From Pelomonas candidula (GTDB lineage: Bacteria > Pseudomonadota > Gammaproteobacteria > Burkholderiales > Burkholderiaceae_C): DNA of 64,000 bases. The DNA lies in the NCBI RefSeq assembly GCF_043555985.1, contig NZ_JBIGIC010000015.1, forward strand, positions 62,001-126,000, in the 5' to 3' direction. Below, piece after piece: positions 34,988 through 41,187 of this stretch. Numbering within the stretch: the stretch's first letter is position 1; each line of letters begins with the position of its first letter. A model generated the notes under the pieces. That model was given only the letters and a program-made list of their open reading frames with translations. It did no database searches and had not been told where the DNA came from. The translations under genes were made by a program, and so were the position numbers.

Positions 34988-36046
34988 TCAGGCGCGGCGG
35001 CGGCGCGCGCAGCCGGCCACGACGGCCAGGCCCAGGCCCATCAAGCCCCAGGTGGCGGGCTCGGGCACGGCGGTGACGCTGCCGCCCAGGTTCAGCGTGT
35101 CGCCGACGGGTGCGGCAATCAGCCGCGTGCGGCCGTAGCTGGCGGCGAAGTCGGTGCGCAGGCGCAGCAGCGAGCCGGCGGCTGTGGTGGCCTGCGTGAT
35201 CGAGGCTTCGAGGGTGTAGCTCAGGATGTAGTTGCCCGAACTGTCCACGCCGAGGCCCCAGTAGGCGTCGTGCTTGGTGTTGTCGAATTCGTCGACCAGC
35301 ACGGGGGCGGTATCCGTGTCACTGGTCAGCGTGATGGAGTAGAACCAGGACGACTGGTTGACGCTGTTGAACAGAGCGGGGCGGGACAGGTTCGCAGCTC
35401 CCAACACACCGGTGCTTGCGTAGGCAGCGCCCGCGTACTGAAGGGGGTTATTGACCTTTGTGTACGTACCAGACAGGTTCTCGGTGAACTTGGTCGTGCA
35501 GTCGGTGCCAGTGCACTTGCTGTTCCAGTCGCCGACGTTTTGTTGAAGCAGGCCGACCTGATTGGCCATATCGCCTTGCAGCCAATTCATCAGCGTCGTG
35601 TAGTTGGCATCCAGCGTGCCGGTAGGCGCGGTGTGCTGGGCCGTTGTGTACAGGCTCGTGCCGTTTGCGGCCAGTCCGCCATTGGGATCGACAGCGAGGC
35701 CCATGACGGCCCAGATCTGCTTCGTCGCATCCGTGGACGTGGCCAGGAAGGTCTGGAAGTTCGGGTCCGTGTTCAGCGGCGAAAAGATCTTCTGGTAGCC
35801 CGTGTCTTGTTGCCCGTAGACGAACAGATTGGTCGACGTGTCACCCAGCGCGTAGTTGTCGCTGTAAACGCTGATCCCGAGGTCCCGCGTGTACGAGATG
35901 TTGTTGCTCTGGTCCCAGACCACCAGAAAAAGCTCAGGGTAGGTTCCAGCCTTCACACCATCGGCAGAAGGGTCGCCCACGCTGATGGCGGCATGCGACG
36001 TTGTGCTGGCAATTGCTGCGAATGCCAAGGCGCCAAGCTTCTTCAT
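34988..36046 (-). CDS. PEP-CTERM exported protein, DLGIS family (larger paralogue)
   Basis: 352 residues. A signal peptide (MKKLGALAFAAIASTTSHA) is followed by a Ser/Thr/Asn-rich body with FLVVWDQSNNISYTRDLGIS near its start. A PEP-CTERM sorting tail closes the protein: VPEPATWGLMGLGLAVVAG, then CARRRR. PEP-CTERM proteins are processed by an exosortase at the inner membrane; none is encoded here. The segment around SYTRDLGIS aligns with SYAQDLGIS in the 37805-38581 product, so the two appear to be diverged paralogues. AT content is somewhat higher than in neighbours. The start is set by the signal peptide; the annotated upstream ATG would add 17 unlikely residues. Function unknown. Confidence 0.85.
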   Translation of the reverse strand: MKKLGALAFAAIASTTSHAAISVGDPSADGVKAGTYPELFLVVWDQSNNISYTRDLGISVYSDNYALGDTSTNLFVYGQQDTGYQKIFSPLNTDPNFQTFLATSTDATKQIWAVMGLAVDPNGGLAANGTSLYTTAQHTAPTGTLDANYTTLMNWLQGDMANQVGLLQQNVGDWNSKCTGTDCTTKFTENLSGTYTKVNNPLQYAGAAYASTGVLGAANLSRPALFNSVNQSSWFYSITLTSDTDTAPVLVDEFDNTKHDAYWGLGVDSSGNYILSYTLEASITQATTAAGSLLRLRTDFAASYGRTRLIAAPVGDTLNLGGSVTAVPEPATWGLMGLGLAVVAGCARRRRA

Positions 36047-36151
36047 GATCAATCCGGCTTCTATCGGGTAGTGGGCAGGTGCAATGCTGGGTTGCAACCT
36101 GATTCGGGAATTTGGCTCGCGCCCAAGCTTCGACCTGACGGCAAAGCGCTG

Positions 36152-36215
36152 AAAGCAGGCATCGAGGAATGCCTGTTTTCAGAGCAGAGGGCACGGAGGC
36201 GCGAGGCCTCCGTGC
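36152..36215 (-). terminator. Double hairpin downstream of the PstS-like gene
   Basis: Directly after the gene ending at 36233 come two stems. The first is GCACGGAGGC/GCCTCCGTGC (36191-36200 with 36206-36215, loop of 5). The second is an 11-bp stem, AAAGCAGGCAT/ATGCCTGTTTT (36152-36162 with 36169-36179), flanked by A/T runs. On the minus strand the second ends in CTTT, giving a weak intrinsic terminator. This would uncouple the PstS-like gene from the PEP-CTERM gene that follows. Confidence 0.5.
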
Positions 36216-36232
36216 AGCCCGCCAAACGGGAC

Positions 36233-37684
36233 TTACTTGCTCATGCGCACAAAGGCGCAGCTGTTGGCGCTGATGCGGCCGGTGTGCGAGGTGTAGCTCT
36301 TGGTGGTGGCGTCGAGGTCAGACCAGGCACCGGACACCGTGGAGGGCAGGGCGGCCAGGCCTTGCTGCAGGTCGGTGTCCAGGCCTTGCAGAATGGAGGC
36401 CTTGCCCATTTCGGCGCGCATCTTGGTCAGCAGGGCCAGCACGTTGGCGCTCGGGGCGTTGGCGGCGCCGGCCTTCGGCCATTGCATCGAGGCCTCGACT
36501 GCGAAGTCGTAGTCGCCAGCGATCAGGCCCGCACGGCTCGGGGTGGCGCCGCTGAGCTTGACGAAGCGGTACTGCAGGTCTTGCGTCACACCGTTGACCG
36601 ACGGGAGCGGGTTGTTCTCGCGGCCCATCACGCCGAAGGCATAGCCGTCGCCGGCAGCGTCCACGAGGTTGTCGACGGTCTTCAGGCAGGTCTGAACGGC
36701 GCCGGTGCTGGAGTTCTGCAGAGTCGTCAGGCTGCCGGTGACGGCGAGCGATGCCGTGGTGGTGCCGGCCGTCACGGAGAAGGCGTTGGTCGAGCCACCG
36801 CAGGGGTTGTTGGCGAAGTACAGGTTGGATGCGGCCTGCGTGCCCGAGCCGGGCGTGCGACGGCAGACGTTGATGCGCTTGCTGTTGACGTTGGCGTCGA
36901 CGGAGGCAGGGATCAGCAGGTTCCAGCCCTTCTTGTTGGAGGAGGAGCCGAGCAGCTGGCCGGTCAGCGCGCCGGCGATGAAGGTCTTGGGGATGCTGGG
37001 CTGGGCGGCGGCCGACTCGTCGATCGTCGTGGCACTCGGGGCCACCAGGCCCTGGGCCTTCTGCAGGGCCAGGTAGAGCTTCTTGTTCACGCCGACGGCG
37101 AAGATGTTCTGCACGAAACCGGCGGCGTCCAGGCCGGACGTATCGAGGCCGGTGCCACCATTGATATTGGCTTGCAACAGCGCGGGTTCGACGTCAGCGA
37201 AGCCGGCATCAGCGAGGGCGGCCACGGTGTTGCCGCACAGGAAGCCGGCCGACTGGATGTCGGTGGCGGGCGACGGGCCGGCGCCCGTGGTGCAGCTCGC
37301 GTCAATCAGCATGTGGGTCTGGGTGGCGTCGCCGCCGTTCAGCAGCGGCGTCACACCCTGGGCAGAGCCGCCGGCGTCACGCTTGTAGATGACGACGGGC
37401 GTGCCGACGGGCCAGGAGCCGATGGCGACCTTGGTCTTGAACGAGTAAGCGCGGTAGTTGCTGCCGGCGGCCGAGTCGAAGAAGACGTCGAAGGTGGTGG
37501 GGTCGGCCAGGTCGGACTGGATGTAGGCGCCGATCAGCAGACGCAGTGCGGAGGCGCCGGCCAGACGGACTTCCTTCAGCGAGCCGTCAGCACGGGCGGC
37601 AACGACCTGGGCGGGCGTCAGCGCGTGGGCGGCACCGACAGAGGCGATGCAGGCCAGGGCGATCAGGGTGGAGCGGAGCTTCAT
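36233..37684 (-). CDS. Secreted protein with weak PstS/periplasmic-binding resemblance, in the PEP-CTERM/TPS cluster
   Basis: 483 residues. A signal peptide (MKLRSTLIALACIASVGAAHA) is followed by VRLAGASALRLLIGAYIQSD, which resembles the phosphate-binding-loop start of PstS-type substrate-binding proteins. GTPVVIYKRDAGGSAQGVTPL is again reminiscent of PstS-like folds. Three or more Cys pairs are possible. There is no PEP-CTERM tail and no lipobox. I do not recognise a named family; a substrate-binding fold used at the surface is an inference. It sits between two PEP-CTERM paralogues, has its own likely terminator and starts 120 bp after the neighbouring stop. The start is set by the signal peptide. 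Confidence 0.72.
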   Translation of the reverse strand: MKLRSTLIALACIASVGAAHALTPAQVVAARADGSLKEVRLAGASALRLLIGAYIQSDLADPTTFDVFFDSAAGSNYRAYSFKTKVAIGSWPVGTPVVIYKRDAGGSAQGVTPLLNGGDATQTHMLIDASCTTGAGPSPATDIQSAGFLCGNTVAALADAGFADVEPALLQANINGGTGLDTSGLDAAGFVQNIFAVGVNKKLYLALQKAQGLVAPSATTIDESAAAQPSIPKTFIAGALTGQLLGSSSNKKGWNLLIPASVDANVNSKRINVCRRTPGSGTQAASNLYFANNPCGGSTNAFSVTAGTTTASLAVTGSLTTLQNSSTGAVQTCLKTVDNLVDAAGDGYAFGVMGRENNPLPSVNGVTQDLQYRFVKLSGATPSRAGLIAGDYDFAVEASMQWPKAGAANAPSANVLALLTKMRAEMGKASILQGLDTDLQQGLAALPSTVSGAWSDLDATTKSYTSHTGRISANSCAFVRMSK

Positions 37685-37804
37685 GGGGTTTCGCTTCAAA
37701 GAGGAGAGAGTCGGAAAGCGTCCGCCCGGCCGCACCCGGGAACGGGGCGGCACGAGGGCAGGACTGCTGTGTGCGGGGCCGGGCCCACGGACCCGGCAGG
37801 GCGA

Positions 37805-38581
37805 TCAGGAGGCGTTGCGGCGGCGGGCCACGAAGCTGACGGCCAGCAGGCCGCCAACGAGCATGGCGTACGTGCTCGGCTCGGGCACGGCGGCGACGGC
37901 CGGGCCGATCGTCACGGTGTTGCCGTCGAAGTTGGCGGTCAGCTTCACGCCGGCGCTGTTGGACAGGATGCTGTACAGCGACGGGGCGTCGGACGTGTCG
38001 CTGGAGGGCGTCAGGTAGACCAGCTGCGAGGCCGTGCCGACGGCGTTGCGGGCATTGAAGAAGCTGTTGAACGACGTGATGCCGTTGTCCGAGTAGGTCA
38101 GCGTGCCGAAGGCCGAGGCCAGGCGGTTGTTGGCCTGGCCGTTGCCGCTGTTGATGGCCTTGTGGTCGATGTCGGCGAAGTGCGAGGCCAGGAAGGCCGT
38201 GCCGTCATTGGACTGGCTGTTCTGGATCGTGCCCAGGGCCTGGTTCTTGTTGACGGTCGTCCAGGCGTTGATTTCACCGGGGTTGAAGCCGTCGCCGATG
38301 GGCTGGGCCGCGATGATGGCGTACTGGCTGTTGGTGCCGCCGAAGTTCAGGAACTTGGTCCATTCGGTGCCGGCCACGGACTGGCTGAAGGTGCTGCCAC
38401 CGTTCAGCATGGCCGTGACGCCATCGGTCGAGATGCCGAGGTCCTGCGCGTAGGAGCCGGAGCCGTTGGTGACGAGCAGCACGTATTCGGCTTGGCCGAG
38501 AGTGCCGTCGGTCGTGACGGTGGCGAAGGCGGGGGCAGAGACGGCCAGCACAGCGGCCAGGGCAAGGGTCTTGAGCTTCAT
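37805..38581 (-). CDS. PEP-CTERM exported protein, DLGIS family (smaller paralogue)
   Basis: 258 residues. A signal peptide (MKLKTLALAAVLAVSAPAFA) precedes a body containing EYVLLVTNGSGSYAQDLGIS and the C-terminal VPEPSTYAMLVGGLLAVSF with a VARRRN cluster. That is a complete PEP-CTERM signal (PEP motif, transmembrane stretch, basic end). The region around DLGIS matches the larger protein at 34988-36046. PEP-CTERM proteins are tied to exopolysaccharide production and an exosortase. The gene has a 267-bp upstream spacer holding inverted repeats and is preceded by the EpsA-like regulator gene, a likely controller. Confidence 0.88.
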   Translation of the reverse strand: MKLKTLALAAVLAVSAPAFATVTTDGTLGQAEYVLLVTNGSGSYAQDLGISTDGVTAMLNGGSTFSQSVAGTEWTKFLNFGGTNSQYAIIAAQPIGDGFNPGEINAWTTVNKNQALGTIQNSQSNDGTAFLASHFADIDHKAINSGNGQANNRLASAFGTLTYSDNGITSFNSFFNARNAVGTASQLVYLTPSSDTSDAPSLYSILSNSAGVKLTANFDGNTVTIGPAVAAVPEPSTYAMLVGGLLAVSFVARRRNAS

Positions 38582-38804
38582 GGATTTTCTCCGTAGTCAG
38601 TGGTGATGGGACGTCAGGCCGACATGGCTCCGGTCCGTCACGCCTGGCTGCCTCCCCTGGATCGCTGCTGCGATCGGCGGTGGCCTTGGGCGCCTGGGTC
38701 AGGGTGACCCGCGTTCAAAGAGCGGTGGTGATCCGAGGAATCGTTTCAACCGGCATTCTTGTGGGTGCAGGTGACATGCCGTCCGGTTCGTGATTTCGTT
38801 CGCG

Positions 38805-38844
38805 GTCCGAACGGACTACGTGCAAACCCATGAGCCGTTCGGAC
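38805..38844. promoter_or_regulatory. Inverted repeat GTCCGAACGG/CCGTTCGGAC upstream of the PEP-CTERM gene
   Basis: Perfect 10-bp arms (38805-38814 and 38835-38844) are separated by 20 bp, immediately after the LuxR-family stop codon and about 225-265 bp before the PEP-CTERM start. A related CCGTCCGGTTCG lies at 38779-38790. The arrangement suits either a dimeric operator or a weak terminator; no U-tract follows. The right arm is part of a 14-base sequence repeated exactly at 39806-39819. Confidence 0.45.
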
Positions 38845-38848
38845 ATCC

Positions 38849-39691
38849 CTAGGGAACCAGTCGCGGCCGTGCTGCCGGCTGCGTCGACACCCGCTCCAGC
38901 AGTTGCAGCGACATGGCCTGCGCGACGGCCTGGGCGCGGTTGGCGGCGTTGAGCTTGCGCAGGATCTTCTGCACGTGGTTCTTCACGGTTAGCGCGCTGA
39001 TGCCCAGCTCATCGGCGATCTGCTGGTTGCTCTTGCCCTCGCGCAGCCAGCTGAGGATTTCACGCTCGCGCTGCGTCACGCCGCCCACGCGCACGGTCGG
39101 CTGCTGGGGCGTGCTGGCGCCGACGACGTCGCGCTCCACCACCTGCACGCGCTGCCACGCGCCGTGGATATGCGGGATCATCAGCTCCAGCCGACCCGCC
39201 AGCGGCGCCAGCGCGCCGTCGTCCTGCGCGGCGAAGACGAAGAAGCTCTCGATCTCCTGCGGCCGCTGCGGGCGAGACATGCCGTGCACGAGCACGTGCT
39301 GGAACTGTGCGGCCAGCAGCGCGTCGCGCACGATACCGAGCGACGTGAAGGCGAGGTCCGCCGTCGCGATGACGGCGGGCTTGCCGCGGGCCTCCAGCCA
39401 GCAGGCCTGCCAGTGCTGCATGAGCAGGCTGCGCGCGTCGCCCAGCGCGTCCATCAGCGCGGGCTCCAGGCTGACGCTGTTGAAGACGTCGAACACCAGC
39501 TCGCGCGATGTGCGGTCGTAGCTGCCGCACACGACCAATTGGTGCGGGATGAGGCGGCTGAGGTAGCTCTGCGTCCAGACGAAGAACTGGTAGCGGCGGC
39601 GCACCGTCAGCGCGGATTCGGCCGCGCGCACGATGGCTTCGACGGGGTCGTTGGGCGAGGACGTGGCGGCCGGGTTGTCGTTTGTAGTCAT
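38849..39691 (-). CDS. LuxR-type regulator, EpsA-like (exopolysaccharide/PEP-CTERM-associated)
   Basis: 280 residues. The N-terminal region contains ALTVRRRYQFFVWTQSYLSR and LIPHQLVVCGSYDRTSRELV, which I associate with the EpsA family of regulators found with exosortase/EPS loci. The C-terminal LuxR/GerE helix-turn-helix is clear (TQREREILSWLREGKSNQQI, then ELGISALTVKNHVQKILRKL). There is no phosphoreceiver domain. The start MTTNDNPAATSS is chosen because the longer frame reads into the pseudopilin gene. Position between the secretion operon and the PEP-CTERM genes, with identical 14-base elements at both ends, suggests it controls this surface cluster. Confidence 0.85.
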   Translation of the reverse strand: MTTNDNPAATSSPNDPVEAIVRAAESALTVRRRYQFFVWTQSYLSRLIPHQLVVCGSYDRTSRELVFDVFNSVSLEPALMDALGDARSLLMQHWQACWLEARGKPAVIATADLAFTSLGIVRDALLAAQFQHVLVHGMSRPQRPQEIESFFVFAAQDDGALAPLAGRLELMIPHIHGAWQRVQVVERDVVGASTPQQPTVRVGGVTQREREILSWLREGKSNQQIADELGISALTVKNHVQKILRKLNAANRAQAVAQAMSLQLLERVSTQPAARPRLVP

Positions 39692-39805
39692 GGGCAGCGG
39701 TTGTCGCGGGAGGCGGAAGGGCGCGTCACAAAACTTCGCAACGAACTCACAGAACAGAAACTCTAGGAACCCCGCGTGACCGCGCGTTGAAGGCTTGCTG
39801 AAGGG

Positions 39806-39819
39806 ATGAGCCGTTCGGA
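39806..39819. promoter_or_regulatory. Second copy of a 14-base element found next to the LuxR gene
   Basis: ATGAGCCGTTCGGA here is identical to 38830-38843. This copy lies directly 3' of the last pseudopilin gene's stop codon and about 115-130 bp upstream of the LuxR-family ATG. It may be an operator used by that regulator on its own promoter. It could also be a short chance or terminator-derived repeat. Confidence 0.35.
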
Positions 39820-40326
39820 TCACTCGACCGGTGCCGGTGCGGCCGGGGCTGGCGCGGTGAAGACCCAGTCGTGCGCGGTGTCGTGGTGGCCTGCCGTCGC
39901 CATCAGGCGGTGCGACGAGCGGCTGCGCACGCCCACGATGCCGCTGCCTGCGGTGGCGCTGGCGGCGCCTTCTGCCGCGACGGCAACGGTCGCCCGCCCC
40001 AGCACCAGCTCCCAATCGGGCTGTCCGGTGAAGGGGTCGGCGTAGAGCTGGCGCAGATGCCGCCGCGGCGTGGGGTGGCGGCGGTCGGCGAGCAGATCGT
40101 CCAGCCGCTGCGGCAGCGGCAGGTGGCCGACGGGGGTGGCCTCGGCGTAGCGGCCCAGCGCGGTGGCGATGGCCTCCCCCCTAAAACGAAGTTCGGCTTC
40201 GCGTTCGCGCTGCTGCCGGGTGGACTCCTGTTCGCCCAATGCGGCCAGCGCCACGCCGCCCAGCGCCAGCACGAACAGCAGCCAGAGGTAGGTGAAGCCG
40301 CGGGACCGGGCGCTACCAGTCCGCAT
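39820..40326 (-). CDS. Pseudopilin-like protein lacking Glu5, end of the type II secretion operon
   Basis: 168 residues with a prepilin-type N-terminus: a basic leader MRTGSARSRG, then FTYLWLLFVLALGGVALAAL. The Gly-Phe cleavage site for the prepilin peptidase is present. Position 5 of the mature protein is Leu, not the usual Glu, as in tip or minor pseudopilins. The rest is a short periplasmic domain with an Ala/Pro-rich end. It is too small for GspK. It overlaps the preceding pseudopilin gene by 14 bp. It probably belongs to the tip of the pseudopilus. Confidence 0.78.
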   Translation of the reverse strand: MRTGSARSRGFTYLWLLFVLALGGVALAALGEQESTRQQREREAELRFRGEAIATALGRYAEATPVGHLPLPQRLDDLLADRRHPTPRRHLRQLYADPFTGQPDWELVLGRATVAVAAEGAASATAGSGIVGVRSRSSHRLMATAGHHDTAHDWVFTAPAPAAPAPVE

Positions 40327-40693
40327 ACAGACGGCCATCCGGCGCCCGCCCGGCAGCGCCGCTGCGCACGTCGCCCACCTGGCCGGCGAGGTCGGCCGCG
40401 GCTGGCGGTGGCAGCGTGATCCAGCTCTGCGCGTTGCCGGTCAGCGGGTCCTCGGGCACCTGGCGCAGGTAGCGGTCCTGTACCAGTTGCTCCAGCGAGT
40501 CGGGATAGCGGCCCTTGTCGGCGGCGTACTTGTCCAGCGCGTCGCGCATCACGGCCAGCGACGAGCGCAGGCTGTTGGCCTTGGCGCGGTCCACCGACGC
40601 GAAGTAGCGCGGCGCCGCGATGCCGGCCAGCAGCGCGACGATGGCCATGACGACGATCAGCTCGATCAGCGTGAATCCTCGGGTGCGTTTCAT
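40313..40693 (-). CDS. Type II secretion pseudopilin (GspG-like, short)
   Basis: 126 residues: MKRTRG, then FTLIELIVVMAIVALLAGIA with the canonical Glu5. KYAADKGRYPDSLEQLVQDR and PEDPLTGNAQSW follow, matching the GspG calcium-site region in shortened form. A leader of only six residues is typical. It is the second of three consecutive small pseudopilin genes and overlaps the next by 14 bp. It is probably a minor pseudopilin, since a full GspG is encoded at the front of the operon. Confidence 0.88.
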   Translation of the reverse strand: MKRTRGFTLIELIVVMAIVALLAGIAAPRYFASVDRAKANSLRSSLAVMRDALDKYAADKGRYPDSLEQLVQDRYLRQVPEDPLTGNAQSWITLPPPAAADLAGQVGDVRSGAAGRAPDGRLYADW

Positions 40694-40695
40694 CG

Positions 40696-41187
40696 TCACC
40701 AGTCCCGGTAGCGGCTGCCGTCGATGGCGATGCCTTCCGACCGCGAGTGCACGTCGAACACGTCCTTCCCCGGCGCCGGCGACTCCGGCGGGCTGTCGTA
40801 GCTGCGCAGCGCCCAGGTCTCGGCCGCGGGCAGGGCCACATCGGCCAGCGGGTCGCGCGGCAGGCGGCGCAGGAAGTACAGGCGCTTCTGGCGCTGCGGG
40901 TCGGTGGCGTCGGGCACGCCGCGCACGAGGCTGTCGAGGTCGGGCGGGTAGCCGCTCTCGCCGGCCTTGAGCGTGATGCGGCCCTCCTTGGTGGCCTGCC
41001 AGTAGGCGTCCAGCCCGTTGCGCAGCGTGCGCAGCGCCTGGCGCAGCTCGGCCTCGCGCTGGCGCTTGTGCACCCATGTCGCCAGCGGCTGCGCGGCCGC
41101 CGCGAGGATGCCGACGATGGTGACCACCGCCAGCATCTCGACGAGCGTGAAGCCTCTGTTGAAGGGAACTTCAGCGGACCTCGACAT
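40696..41187 (-). CDS. Type II secretion pseudopilin (minor)
   Basis: 163 residues. The leader MSRSAEVPFNRG is followed by FTLVEMLAVVTIVGILAAAA, with Glu5 present. The middle contains GLDAYWQATKEGRI and SGYPPDLDSLVRGV, again a GspG-like fold, ending YRDW like its neighbour's YADW. The start was picked for the prepilin leader; it lies within the secretin gene (17-bp overlap). It follows the secretin and precedes another pseudopilin, as expected for a compact operon. Confidence 0.87.
   Translation of the reverse strand: MSRSAEVPFNRGFTLVEMLAVVTIVGILAAAAQPLATWVHKRQREAELRQALRTLRNGLDAYWQATKEGRITLKAGESGYPPDLDSLVRGVPDATDPQRQKRLYFLRRLPRDPLADVALPAAETWALRSYDSPPESPAPGKDVFDVHSRSEGIAIDGSRYRDW

Noticed and set aside
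31021..35076. A 1351-residue open frame on the plus strand opposite the TpsA start and TpsB genes
   Set aside because: High GC leaves long stop-free antisense frames. Composition is Ala/Arg/Gly/Val-rich without domains, while the minus strand carries clear TPS and POTRA/barrel motifs.
34988..38581. Exosortase or rhombosortase genes near the sorted proteins
   Set aside because: No multi-span membrane protein with such motifs was found anywhere in the window; they must lie elsewhere.
39820..40326. Calling the last pseudopilin GspK
   Set aside because: It lacks Glu5 as GspK does, but at 168 residues it is about half the GspK size and has no GspK alpha-domain.
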